From assembly GCA_963665165.1 (NCBI GenBank), contig OY761989.1:558001-622000 (forward strand): DNA of 64,000 nucleotides. Reading direction: 5' to 3'. Source of the DNA: G963663315 sp963665165 (GTDB lineage: Bacteria > Pseudomonadota > Gammaproteobacteria > Arenicellales > Poriferihabitantaceae). The position numbers and the translations under genes were made by a program. Positions 53,181-62,279 of the stretch are shown here, piece by piece. The notes under the pieces are model-generated. The model saw only the letters and a program-made list of their open reading frames with translations, was not told where the DNA came from and did no database searches. The stretch's first letter is position 1; every line of letters begins with the position of its first letter.

Positions 53181-53215
53181 TTGACATTTTTAATTTTGAT
53201 AACCAAATTATCAAA
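53181..53215. promoter_or_regulatory. Promoter-like box and inverted repeat before cbtB
   Basis: TTGACA at 53181-53186 is followed by a perfect inverted repeat TTTGATAA (53195-53202) and TTATCAAA (53208-53215) with CCAAA between. This lies over the expected promoter core, about 50 bases before the cbtB start. It could be an operator for a metal-responsive repressor. No cobalamin riboswitch was seen. Confidence 0.55.
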
Positions 53216-53266
53216 TCAAACAGCAATCAAACCTACTTAAACGTTGTAATACGGGAGAAATAAAAA

Positions 53267-53464
53267 ATGAGCTCTATACGACAATCAACGAGTCAACTGA
53301 CTGATATTCAAACGATCTCGGTTCCATGGTCGAAGGTGATCGGAATCAGCGCCGCCATTCTGATGGGTGTGTTCATCATTTATGCGGTCGGTTTCGCGTC
53401 TCCTGAAGTCATCCACAATATGGCGCACGACGGACGTCACGGTCTGGCGTTTCCCTGTCACTAG
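53267..53464 (+). CDS. cbtB: CbtB small metal transporter subunit
   Basis: A 65-residue protein with one membrane helix (VIGISAAILMGVFIIYAVGFA) and the conserved C-terminal His-rich NMAHDGRHGLAFPCH, which fits CbtB. CbtAB is a predicted cobalt transporter found with B12 or Co-enzyme genes. Precedes cbtA by 12 bases. GGGAGA upstream. Confidence 0.9.
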   Translation: MSSIRQSTSQLTDIQTISVPWSKVIGISAAILMGVFIIYAVGFASPEVIHNMAHDGRHGLAFPCH

Positions 53465-53476
53465 GGAGATCGGCCA

Positions 53477-54232
53477 ATGACGGGTAGCTTTGCCTATCGC
53501 ATTTTCTCAACCGCGGTGATTGCTGGCGGGGTTGCGGGTCTGATTCTCGCGGCTGTCCAGCATTTCACTGTGGTGCCGATGCTTCTTGAGGCTGAGACTT
53601 ACGAAACCGGCATGGTCGAAAGCGGTCATGACCAGCAAGCAGCAGCCGGCTCCGGTGAAGAACACCACACAGGCGAAGCCTGGGCTCCGGAGGATGGATT
53701 GGAACGGGGTTTCTTCACATTCGTCAACACCATGATCATCGGGATCGGCTTTGCGCTGATTCTGGTCGCCGGTTATGCAATCAGGACCATGGTGTCGGAG
53801 TCCGGGATGTCGCGGGCCCTGGTCAACTGGAAATGGGGCATCCTGTGGGGGTTGGGCGGCTTTGCCGCATTTCATCTGGCCCCGGCTGTTGGACTGCCTC
53901 CGGAATTGCCGGGCGCGGGTGGAGGGGAGTCAACCCTGGGCGCGCGTCAGATGTGGTGGTGGTTCGCAGTGGTATCGACCGGCGGTGGTTTACTGGCGTT
54001 CGCTTTCGCGCCGGGTTTCACTCGCTGGCTGGGCCTGGCGCTGATTGCACTGCCTCATCTGTTCGGGGCACCGGATACTGCCCAACATGCCGGACTGGCG
54101 CCGCCTGAACTGGCCAGCGCCTTTGTCGTGACCTCGCTGGTTACCAACGCGGTTTTCTGGGTCGTTCTCGGCGCGTTGACCGCATTCCTTTATGGCCGGC
54201 GTCTGGCAGACCAGAAACAGGAGGTCACATAA
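53477..54232 (+). CDS. cbtA: CbtA metal transporter
   Basis: A 251-residue membrane protein with about six helices and a His/Asp-rich loop (HDQQAAAGSGEEHHTGEAWAPEDG, residues about 50-73), as in CbtA. It contains GLPPELPGA. CbtA is the transport subunit of the CbtAB pair. Its downstream gene is a peroxiredoxin in the same direction. Confidence 0.9.
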   Translation: MTGSFAYRIFSTAVIAGGVAGLILAAVQHFTVVPMLLEAETYETGMVESGHDQQAAAGSGEEHHTGEAWAPEDGLERGFFTFVNTMIIGIGFALILVAGYAIRTMVSESGMSRALVNWKWGILWGLGGFAAFHLAPAVGLPPELPGAGGGESTLGARQMWWWFAVVSTGGGLLAFAFAPGFTRWLGLALIALPHLFGAPDTAQHAGLAPPELASAFVVTSLVTNAVFWVVLGALTAFLYGRRLADQKQEVT

Positions 54233-54266
54233 ACGTACAACGTTAAGACCGGAGGAAACAGGTAAA

Positions 54267-54764
54267 ATGAGTATTCAGATTGGCGACAGGGTTCCCTCTG
54301 TTGTCTTGAAACACATGGGTTCCGACGGGCCCATTGATGTTCGTGACATTTCCACGGAAGAAATCTGTAGCGGAAAAAAGGTGGTGGTGTTCGGGTTGCC
54401 GGGCGCTTATACGCCGGTTTGTTCCGCAGAACATTTTCCGGGCTTCGCGGAAAAAGCGGCGGCGTTCAGGGACAAGGGCGTGGATCGTGTGGTATGTGTT
54501 TCGGGAAACGACCCGTTTGTCATGCAGGCATGGGCTGAAGCGCAAAATGCCGATGACGATATTCTATTGATGCTTTCCGACCACAAGGGCGAATTCACCG
54601 CTGCGATGGGGTTGACGCTTGACCTTGGCGATTTTGGCCTCGGGAACCGGTCGGAACGGTACTCGATGATCGTGGATGACGGTACAGTTACGGCTTTGCA
54701 TGTTGAGGAAAGTATCCTTTCCTGCGATGTCAGCAGCGGCGATACGCTGCTGGCTGAACTGTGA
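54267..54764 (+). CDS. Peroxiredoxin (Prx5-like)
   Basis: A 165-residue peroxiredoxin with the catalytic-cysteine motif PGAYTPVCSAEHFPGF (single peroxidatic Cys near residue 49) and VVCVSGNDPFVMQAW. Prx5-type enzymes reduce peroxides. ATG at 54267 has GGAGGAAA upstream. Lies between cbtA and amiE, in the same run of genes. Confidence 0.9.
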   Translation: MSIQIGDRVPSVVLKHMGSDGPIDVRDISTEEICSGKKVVVFGLPGAYTPVCSAEHFPGFAEKAAAFRDKGVDRVVCVSGNDPFVMQAWAEAQNADDDILLMLSDHKGEFTAAMGLTLDLGDFGLGNRSERYSMIVDDGTVTALHVEESILSCDVSSGDTLLAEL

Positions 54765-54830
54765 GTTCGGACCAGCAGGTGACTTTCACAGAAAATCCAA
54801 CACTATAAACCACTCAAACAGGAGCGAATT

Positions 54831-55871
54831 ATGTATCATGGTGATATTTCAAGCAGTAAAGACACGGTCGGCGTAGCCGTCGTAAACTATAAAATGCCCC
54901 GCCTGCATACCAAGGCGGATGTGATCGAGAACTGCCACAAGATTGCAGATATGATGGTCGGCATGAAAGTGGGGCTCCCTGGAATGGACCTGTGCATTTT
55001 TCCGGAGTACAGCACGCATGGCATCATGTACGATGAAAAGGAAATGTACGAAACCGCTTCTGCCTGTCCGGGAGAGGAAACCGACATTTTCGGAGAAGCC
55101 TGTCGCAAGGCCAGATGCTGGGGCGTGTTTTCATTGACCGGAGAACGGCACGAAGAACATCCCAACAAAGCGCCTTACAATACCCTGATCCTGATGAACG
55201 ACAAGGGTGAAGTGGTGCAAAAATACCGCAAGATCATGCCCTGGGTTCCGATCGAGGGCTGGTATCCCGGGAACTGCACCTACGTCAGTGAAGGACCCAA
55301 GGGCATGAAGATGAGCCTGATCATCTGCGATGACGGCAACTATCCGGAAATCTGGCGCGACTGTGCGATGAAAGGGGCTGAACTGATCATCCGTTGCCAG
55401 GGATATATGTACCCGGCGAAAGACCAGCAGGTGATTATGGCCAAGGCCATGGCATGGGCCAACAACAGTTATGTCGCGGTGGCCAATGCGTCGGGTTTTG
55501 ACGGCGTTTATTCCTATTTCGGCCATTCCGCCATTATCGGGTTCGATGGACGCACCCTGGGTGAATGCGGTGAAGAGGAAAACGGGGTTCAGTATGCGGC
55601 CATCTCGCTGTCGCTGATTCGTGACGCGCGGCGTAACGGACAGTCTGAAAACCACCTGTTCAAACTGTTGCATCGGGGTTATACCGGCATGATCAATTCC
55701 GGCGATGGAGACCAGGGACTGGCTGTGTGCCCGTATGACTTCTACAGCAAGTGGATTAACGATCCGGATGCGACACGCCAGATGGTCGAGGAAATCACCC
55801 GCGAGACTGTCGGCACCGATGAGTGCGAAATGGACGGCATCCCCAATCAGAAAACAGCGGCGCACCGTTAA
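54831..55871 (+). CDS. amiE: Aliphatic amidase AmiE
   Basis: A 346-residue nitrilase-superfamily amidase of the same length as Pseudomonas AmiE, and nearly colinear with it from the first residues (HGDISSSKDTVGVAVVNYKM). The catalytic triad is Glu59 (FPEY), Lys134 (YRKIMPW) and Cys166 (IICDDGNYPE). It hydrolyses short amides such as acetamide to acid and ammonia. It ends in a strong rho-independent terminator. Amide induction through AmiC/AmiR is expected. Confidence 0.96.
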   Translation: MYHGDISSSKDTVGVAVVNYKMPRLHTKADVIENCHKIADMMVGMKVGLPGMDLCIFPEYSTHGIMYDEKEMYETASACPGEETDIFGEACRKARCWGVFSLTGERHEEHPNKAPYNTLILMNDKGEVVQKYRKIMPWVPIEGWYPGNCTYVSEGPKGMKMSLIICDDGNYPEIWRDCAMKGAELIIRCQGYMYPAKDQQVIMAKAMAWANNSYVAVANASGFDGVYSYFGHSAIIGFDGRTLGECGEEENGVQYAAISLSLIRDARRNGQSENHLFKLLHRGYTGMINSGDGDQGLAVCPYDFYSKWINDPDATRQMVEEITRETVGTDECEMDGIPNQKTAAHR

Positions 55872-55889
55872 AACGGGATGACAACCAGG

Positions 55890-55920
55890 GAAACGAGAGC
55901 TCAGGCTCTCGTTTCTTTTT
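55890..55920 (+). terminator. Rho-independent terminator after amiE
   Basis: GAAACGAGAGC (55890-55900) pairs with GCTCTCGTTTC (55905-55915) around TCAG, followed by a T run. It sets the 3' end of the unit that starts in the LuxR regulator/tubulin-like/CobW region. Confidence 0.9.
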
Positions 55921-55944
55921 CGGGTTTCCGAATTCACAAGGTTA

Positions 55945-56757
55945 ATGACAAAATCAGCAATCCCCCTGGCAGAATACCGGATAACCGGGGAGCCCTGGTA
56001 CAGGCCCTCCGGCAACGAAGTCCAGCACTTCCTGGCCGCTCATGCCGACCGGACCCCGATTGTATTGAAAGGTCCGACCGGTTGCGGCAAGACCCGTTTT
56101 ATCGAGAATCTGTCGTGGAAGCTGAAATTGCCGCTGATCACGGTTTCCTGTCACGAGGACATGACGGCGTCGGATCTGGTCGGCCGGTTCCTGCTCGATG
56201 CCGACGGCACGGTATGGCATGACGGCCCGCTGACTCTGGCGGTACGGTACGGCGCAATCTGCTATCTCGATGAGATCGTCGAAGCGCGCCAGGATACCAG
56301 CGTGGTTATTCATTCCCTGACCGACCATCGCAGAATGCTTGTACTGGAGAAAAAGAACGAGATCATCCAGGCGCATCCTGATTTTCATCTGGTGATTTCC
56401 TACAACCCGGGATACCAGAGTGTGCTGAAAGACCTGAAGGAGTCCACCAAACAGCGGTTTGGCGCGATTGGTTTCGGCTATCCGGAAGCTGCGGTTGAAG
56501 CGGAAATCGTTTGCCGGGAGTCCGGCATCGATATGGCAACCGGCGCCCGACTGATCCGGATTGCCGAGCGTTCGCGCAATCTCAAGGGCCATGGCCTCGA
56601 AGAAGGCTGTTCGACCCGAATGCTGATTCATGTCGGAAAGTTGATCAATCGGGGAATTCCATTGGGAGAGGCCTGTGAAATCGCCATGATATCTCCGCTT
56701 ACTGACGATCCGGACATACGCCGGGCTCTTGGAGCTGCGATTGCAGCTTGTGCCTGA
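55945..56757 (+). CDS. CbbQ/NorQ-type MoxR AAA ATPase
   Basis: A 270-residue AAA+ ATPase with Walker A GPTGCGKT, Walker B ICYLDEI and sensor-like VISYNPGYQS. Similar ATPases (CbbQ, NorQ) work with CbbO/NorD-type VWA proteins to activate Rubisco or NO reductase. No Rubisco or nor genes are in this window. It is followed by the VWA gene after 15 bases. AmiE lies immediately before, so the target may be an amide or urea enzyme. Confidence 0.85.
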   Translation: MTKSAIPLAEYRITGEPWYRPSGNEVQHFLAAHADRTPIVLKGPTGCGKTRFIENLSWKLKLPLITVSCHEDMTASDLVGRFLLDADGTVWHDGPLTLAVRYGAICYLDEIVEARQDTSVVIHSLTDHRRMLVLEKKNEIIQAHPDFHLVISYNPGYQSVLKDLKESTKQRFGAIGFGYPEAAVEAEIVCRESGIDMATGARLIRIAERSRNLKGHGLEEGCSTRMLIHVGKLINRGIPLGEACEIAMISPLTDDPDIRRALGAAIAACA

Positions 56758-56772
56758 TCGCCCTGGCCAGGC

Positions 56773-59055
56773 ATGAGTTCCCGCGCCAAACCCGATTTTC
56801 TGGATGTGGTCGTCAACGACGGCAAGCTGATCGATGAGACGGTCGTCAACCGGGTTCTCAATCATCCTTTTCCGAAAGCCTGGGAGGCGCGCTGGTTACG
56901 GGCTTGCCGCCGCCTGGACCAGGCCGGCTACGGCAAGGGTGTAGTTTCGTCCTATACACGCAATTCCTGCGAGCTTGCGGACAGAATCGATCCGGGCGAC
57001 GTTTTGCATCTGGCCGATGTGGTCTCTTCGGTCGCGATCAAGTCGGGCAAGGTCGCCGCGCAGGAACTGCCCGTCGCCGCGCTCCGGGCCGCGGACCGGT
57101 TGCAGGGTGATGAATGGCTGTTCCGCACATGGCTGGGTTTGATGGAGCGATTCACCCACCTTGCGCCGGAATCCATGCTGGTCGTGCTGCAAAAAATGGA
57201 TTATCTGTTAAGCCGCCTGAACGTAACGAGACTGGAGTCCTGGTTGCTGGCCGGGGTGAGGGCGGCGGGCGCCGACGCCGAGCGCCGATTCCAGTTCTTT
57301 ACCTTTGCCGACCCGGAGGCGGAACGATGGTTGGAGCGGGAATCGGGGTCCGTCACGTTTGCCGATGTCCAGCGCGAACTGAAAATCTATATGAACGCGT
57401 TATGGGGGGTTCGCCAACCCTTGCGCGAAACCTCCATGCATACCCCCGATCATGTCTGGCGGCGCGCCACGTTTGGTGGTGGCGTCATCCATATACCGCC
57501 TTCGTTTCCGGGATACAAGGGGGACCAGGCATTGGACCTGTACCGGGCAAGCGTGGCGCATATCGGCGCCCATCTGCGTTATTCCGGCAAACCGTTCCCG
57601 GTACTCAAGTTGAAGCCGATGCAGGTCGCAATCATCTCCCTGATCGAAGACGCGCGCGTCGAACAACTGGCAATGCGGGAATTTCCGGGACTGAGACGCC
57701 TGTGGCTGCCGTTCCATATTGCGCTGGCCAGCGGCGTGATGACGGCTCCAAGCCTGTTGGCCCGCCTGGCCCGCGCATTGATGGACCCGGATTACCGGGA
57801 TGGAGATGGCTGGATTCGCCGCGGCCGTGAAATGGTGGATGCCAGCCGGGACAGATGGGACGCGGAGGTCAGCCGTGAGATTGGCGGCCTGCTCGGCAAC
57901 AACCTGGGGCAGATGCGGGTGCAGTTCAATGCCAAGACCTATGTCGTTGAACCGGCGTATCGGGATGATAATCGGGGGTTGTGGGATTTTGGAGAACAGC
58001 AATCAGCGATGCAGATGGACTCTGAAATGGTGTTCGATTCGGCGCGGATAGAAGAGCTTGAGGACCCCGAACAACCGCCAGACAATGAGCGTGACGAACT
58101 TGAGCCAGGGGACGATCCGGCCACCCCGGTATCGATCGAGGTGATGGAGGAAGACGGTGTTCCGGTCGCGCGCTATCCGGAGTATGACTACCTGACCGGA
58201 CGCAAGCGTCGGGAATGGACGACGATAGTCGAGTTTGCGCCCAGGCCGGGGCCGTTGCGGACCATCGAGGATACGCTGGAACGATATGCCGATGTCGTCA
58301 ACAGAATCCGGTTGCTGATCAGCAATGCGCGGGTAAGCCGGCCGCAAAGAATACGCAAGCAGCACGAGGGTGATTATCTGGACATTGACGCATGTATCGA
58401 GTCGGTGATTGAACAACGACTGGGCGAACAACCCGACCCCCGGGTTTATTCCCGTACGGAACGCCGGCATCGGGATTTGTCCGTATTGACGCTGCTGGAT
58501 ATTTCAGAGTCGACCAACGATTGTGTGCGCGGATCAAAGGAAAAAGTCATCGATATCGAGTGTCAGGCGACTGCGTTGCTGGCGCATGCGATGTCAGGCC
58601 TGGGAGACCCGTTCGCCATTGCCGCGTTTTGCTCGAATCAACGGGAAGAAGTCCGTTATTACCGGATCAAGGATTTTAACGCGGACTACGATCAGCGTTC
58701 CCGCTCCTGGCTGGCTGGCTTGTCAGGGGGGTATTCAACCCGCCTCGGCGCCGCGATCCGGCACGCCGGAGCGGACATCAAAACCCGGTTGACCCACCGG
58801 CGGCTGATTCTGGTGCTGTCTGACGGCGAGCCGTCCGATATCGACATACTCGACAGGAATTATCTGGTTGAGGATGCCCGCGATGCCGTCCACTCGATGG
58901 CCCAGGACGGAATAGATGTGTTTTGCGTAGCCCTCGATACAGGTGGAGAAAATTACCTGACCCGCATTTTCGGGCAGCGCAATTTCGTCCGGATAAACAA
59001 GCTGGAATCCCTCCCGGAACGTCTGCCGATGCTGTACTTCCGGTTAACCGCGTGA
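56773..59055 (+). CDS. CbbO/NorD-type VWA protein
   Basis: A 760-residue partner of the MoxR ATPase. It has a long N-terminal region and a C-terminal VWA domain with the MIDAS motif LLDISESTND near residue 575, and SDGEPSDID further on. An acidic middle segment (EELEDPEQPPDNERDELEPGDDP) is typical of the family. Start ATG at 56773. It should bridge the ATPase to its target. Confidence 0.85.
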   Translation: MSSRAKPDFLDVVVNDGKLIDETVVNRVLNHPFPKAWEARWLRACRRLDQAGYGKGVVSSYTRNSCELADRIDPGDVLHLADVVSSVAIKSGKVAAQELPVAALRAADRLQGDEWLFRTWLGLMERFTHLAPESMLVVLQKMDYLLSRLNVTRLESWLLAGVRAAGADAERRFQFFTFADPEAERWLERESGSVTFADVQRELKIYMNALWGVRQPLRETSMHTPDHVWRRATFGGGVIHIPPSFPGYKGDQALDLYRASVAHIGAHLRYSGKPFPVLKLKPMQVAIISLIEDARVEQLAMREFPGLRRLWLPFHIALASGVMTAPSLLARLARALMDPDYRDGDGWIRRGREMVDASRDRWDAEVSREIGGLLGNNLGQMRVQFNAKTYVVEPAYRDDNRGLWDFGEQQSAMQMDSEMVFDSARIEELEDPEQPPDNERDELEPGDDPATPVSIEVMEEDGVPVARYPEYDYLTGRKRREWTTIVEFAPRPGPLRTIEDTLERYADVVNRIRLLISNARVSRPQRIRKQHEGDYLDIDACIESVIEQRLGEQPDPRVYSRTERRHRDLSVLTLLDISESTNDCVRGSKEKVIDIECQATALLAHAMSGLGDPFAIAAFCSNQREEVRYYRIKDFNADYDQRSRSWLAGLSGGYSTRLGAAIRHAGADIKTRLTHRRLILVLSDGEPSDIDILDRNYLVEDARDAVHSMAQDGIDVFCVALDTGGENYLTRIFGQRNFVRINKLESLPERLPMLYFRLTA

Positions 59056-59082
59056 CCGACTGCCAGACGCCAGTCCCCGAAT

Positions 59083-59772
59083 ATGGATGACTGCCGAAAA
59101 TACCTGTGTGAGCTGCTCGGTACGTTTGCCCTGGTATTCTTTGCGGCCGGAGCGGTAATGATCGATGACATTACCGGCCGGCTCGGGCCTGTGGGCTCGG
59201 GAATCGTATCGGGATCCATTATTACCATTGTCATCTATACTTTCGGCAGTGTCTCAGGCGCCCATGTCAATCCGGCGCTGTCGATAGCCGCGGCGGCGCT
59301 GGGCCAACTGCAGAAACACCTGTTGGCAGGTTACATCGCGGCGCAAATGGCCGGATCCGCCCTGGCCGGATATTTCCTGCTTCAGGTTATTGGCAACCAC
59401 GGCAAAATGGGTGTCAACATTCCAAATGCCGAACTCGGGGTGATGCCGTTGCCGGCGTTTGCGATCGAGTTGTTTCTGTCTCTTTTGCTGATGTGGGTCG
59501 TTTGCGCCACCGCATTTCATAAATCGGCCGCCAATAAGTTCGCGGGCATTGCAATCGGAGCGACGGTCGGTATCGAAGTCATGCTGATGGGGCCTTATGC
59601 GGGCGCGGCAATGAACCCGGCCCGGGCCTTCGGTCCGTATCTGGTGTATGGAGATTTCTCCACCTACTGGATTTATCTGGCGGGGCCGGTCGTCGGCATG
59701 CTGCTCGGCGCGTGGCTGTACCTCTTTACACATTCCGGAAACCTGTATCGCACGGAGGAGAAAAATGACTGA
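59083..59772 (+). CDS. MIP-family aquaporin
   Basis: A 229-residue channel with six helices and two NPA boxes: HVNPALS and AAMNPARAFGP. This fits AqpZ-like or aquaglyceroporin-type channels; selectivity cannot be set by eye. In this island it could pass urea, small amides or ammonia. It overlaps the next gene by eight bases. Confidence 0.88.
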   Translation: MDDCRKYLCELLGTFALVFFAAGAVMIDDITGRLGPVGSGIVSGSIITIVIYTFGSVSGAHVNPALSIAAAALGQLQKHLLAGYIAAQMAGSALAGYFLLQVIGNHGKMGVNIPNAELGVMPLPAFAIELFLSLLLMWVVCATAFHKSAANKFAGIAIGATVGIEVMLMGPYAGAAMNPARAFGPYLVYGDFSTYWIYLAGPVVGMLLGAWLYLFTHSGNLYRTEEKND

Positions 59773-60169
59773 ATGGCGTAGTACGGCGAATGATCGCTTT
59801 TCGGCCGGGAAGGACCCGGCGGGAACCGCGACTGATATGCCGCTGTATTACAGCGCGCATGTCTTTTGCTGTGTCAATGAACGTCCACCCAAACATCGCC
59901 GCGGCTGTTGTTCCGAAAAGGGATCCCGACTGCTTTGTGACTACATGTGCAGGCGGACCATGGCCCTGGGCCTGAAAGATATCCGGATCAATCACGCCGG
60001 TTGCCTCAATCGCTGTGAAATGGGTCCGGTCATGGTGATTTATCCGGAAGGAATCTGGTATACCTACTCCACTGAAAAGGACATCGATGAAATCGTGCGC
60101 TGTCATATCATGGGGGGCAGGCTGGTCGAGCGGTTGTTGCTGAAACCGGATCAGGGTCCGCGCCACTAG
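59765..60169 (+). CDS. Thioredoxin-like [2Fe-2S] ferredoxin
   Basis: A 134-residue protein with HVFCCVNERPPKHRRGCCSEKG, then HAGCLNRCEMGPVMVIYPEG, the cysteine spacing of thioredoxin-fold [2Fe-2S] ferredoxins. It has an odd number of nearby cysteines (CC at two sites). Start ATG at 59765 overlaps the aquaporin stop; ATG at 59837 (MPLYYS) is an alternative. Possible electron carrier. Confidence 0.8.
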   Translation: MTEWRSTANDRFSAGKDPAGTATDMPLYYSAHVFCCVNERPPKHRRGCCSEKGSRLLCDYMCRRTMALGLKDIRINHAGCLNRCEMGPVMVIYPEGIWYTYSTEKDIDEIVRCHIMGGRLVERLLLKPDQGPRH

Positions 60170-60187
60170 ACCGGTTGCGGCGGAACG

Positions 60188-62254
60188 ATGACTTTAAGGA
60201 ACCGTCTGGACCAGCAGACCAGTCCTTACCTGCTGATGCACAAGGACAATCCGGTTCACTGGCAGCCCTGGGACGAGGAAGCGCTGGCAGTCGCGAAAGG
60301 CGCCGGCAAACCGATATTGCTGTCGATCGGTTATTCGGCCTGCCACTGGTGTCATGTCATGGCCCGGGAGAGTTTCGAGGATGTCGAAACCGGACAGTTG
60401 ATGAACGAACTGTTTGTCAATATAAAGGTTGACCGTGAGGAACGCCCTGACCTGGACAATATCTACCAGTCCGCGCTGGCCGGCATGGGGCAACGGCGCG
60501 GCTGGCCGTTGACCATGTTTCTGACTCCGACCGGGGAGCCGTTTTATGGCGGAACCTACTTCCCTCCGGTGGCGCGGCAGGATATGCCGTCATTCAAAAG
60601 TGTACTGCGCGCCAACGCGGAAGTTTTCAACAAAAATCCCGGCAAGGTCGTGCGAGAGGCCGTCAAACGGGTAACCGATCTGACCGATATACCCCATGAC
60701 CATCGCCACGGGGAAATTTCCCGGGAATTCCTGAATCATGTGGCGGGCCGGATTCTCGACGGGATGGATGTTGTTTATGGTGGTTTCGGACTTGATGCCA
60801 AGTTTCCGCAAACCATGCTGTTCGAACTGTTATGGGGCGCCTGGCGACGTACCGGTCATACCTCATTCCGGGACGCCGTTCTGTGTTCTGCGGAACATAT
60901 GTGTCTGGGCGGAATTTACGACCACCTGGGTGGCGGGTTTCACCGCTATACGACGGATGACCGGTGGCTGATCCCGCATTTTGAAAAAATGCTGTACGAC
61001 AATGCCCTGATCCTGTCATTGCTGGTCCAGTTGTGGAGAGAGACAAAAAAACCGCTTTTTTCGCATTGTATTGAACACACGGCGCAGTGGATGATACGCG
61101 AGATGCGGTCGGATGAGGGTGGGTTCGCGTCCAGTATCGCCGCCGACAGTGAAGGGTATCGTGAAGGAGACCAGGAAACGGAATCCGGCGAGGGCGCCTT
61201 TTATGTATGGACTGAAAGCGGGATAGACCGTGTACTGGCTGCTGACGAAGCGCGCTTGTTCAAAAAATATCATGATGTCACCGCAGCTGGAAATTGGGAG
61301 GGTGAAACCATCCTGAACAGAACCGATCATCCATACAGGGGGGGCGGGGAGATTGAGGACAGACTGGCCCGACTGCGGGAAAAACTGTTTGCCGTGCGCG
61401 AACACAGGCCCCGTCCCGCCCTGGATGACAAGATTCTGGCGGACTGGAATGGCTTGGCGATTGCGGCGCTGGCGGAAGCGGGGGCCACCTTCAATCGGCA
61501 GGAGTGGATTGACGCCGCGGTTTCAGCCTGGCGTTTCGTGCGCGACAAAATGAGCGCCAACGATGAGCTTTATCATGCGTATCGACAGGGCCAGTGTACC
61601 CCGATGGCCCTGCTTGAAGATTACGCCAACATGGCGCATGCCGCGATTGCGCTCTATCAGGTCAGTGCAGACCCTGCCTGCCTGCAACAAGCCCGGGACT
61701 GGGTGGCGATAGCCGACCGGCATTACCGGGATATGGATGGAGGCGGCTATTTCCAAACCGCCGACCACGCCCGGTCAATCGTGTTTCGCACCAAAACCGC
61801 ATCCGAAACCGCAACTCCCTCGGGCAATGGAATGATGGTCAGTGTATTGGCCCGCCTTCATGCCCTGACTGCTGTCGAGTCTTATCGACAATGCGCCGAA
61901 GAGACCATTGCCGCATTCAGCGCCGCAGCACAGTCTGACTTCGTGGGTATGGCGTCACTCCTGAATCACAGTGAACTCCCGGGGAACCTGCTGCAAATTG
62001 TCGTTGTCGGCAACCCTGACGAGGAGCAAACCGGAAAATTCCTCCGGGTTATCCATCAGACTGCAACGCTGCCCCGGCTGGTTCTGAATCTGGCGCCGGA
62101 TAGCGCGCTTCCGGATTCGCATCCAGCGTCAGCCAAAACCCGGATAAACAATCAACCCACCGTGTATGTATGTTCCGGCAATACCTGCCGGATGCCGATA
62201 ACCGGGGTGGCCGCTCTGGAATCCCTGCTGGGCGAATTCGGCGACCAGCGCTGA
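60188..62254 (+). CDS. DUF255/YyaL-like thioredoxin domain protein
   Basis: A 688-residue protein with an N-terminal thioredoxin domain (SACHWCHVMARESFEDVE; Cys-His-Trp-Cys) and a (alpha/alpha)6-barrel-like glycosidase-related domain. Similar to YyaL and mammalian SPATA20. The enzymatic role is unknown. It follows the ferredoxin gene after 18 bases. Confidence 0.88.
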   Translation: MTLRNRLDQQTSPYLLMHKDNPVHWQPWDEEALAVAKGAGKPILLSIGYSACHWCHVMARESFEDVETGQLMNELFVNIKVDREERPDLDNIYQSALAGMGQRRGWPLTMFLTPTGEPFYGGTYFPPVARQDMPSFKSVLRANAEVFNKNPGKVVREAVKRVTDLTDIPHDHRHGEISREFLNHVAGRILDGMDVVYGGFGLDAKFPQTMLFELLWGAWRRTGHTSFRDAVLCSAEHMCLGGIYDHLGGGFHRYTTDDRWLIPHFEKMLYDNALILSLLVQLWRETKKPLFSHCIEHTAQWMIREMRSDEGGFASSIAADSEGYREGDQETESGEGAFYVWTESGIDRVLAADEARLFKKYHDVTAAGNWEGETILNRTDHPYRGGGEIEDRLARLREKLFAVREHRPRPALDDKILADWNGLAIAALAEAGATFNRQEWIDAAVSAWRFVRDKMSANDELYHAYRQGQCTPMALLEDYANMAHAAIALYQVSADPACLQQARDWVAIADRHYRDMDGGGYFQTADHARSIVFRTKTASETATPSGNGMMVSVLARLHALTAVESYRQCAEETIAAFSAAAQSDFVGMASLLNHSELPGNLLQIVVVGNPDEEQTGKFLRVIHQTATLPRLVLNLAPDSALPDSHPASAKTRINNQPTVYVCSGNTCRMPITGVAALESLLGEFGDQR

Positions 62255-62279
62255 CCGGGAGGGCCGGAGCGATTCGGGA

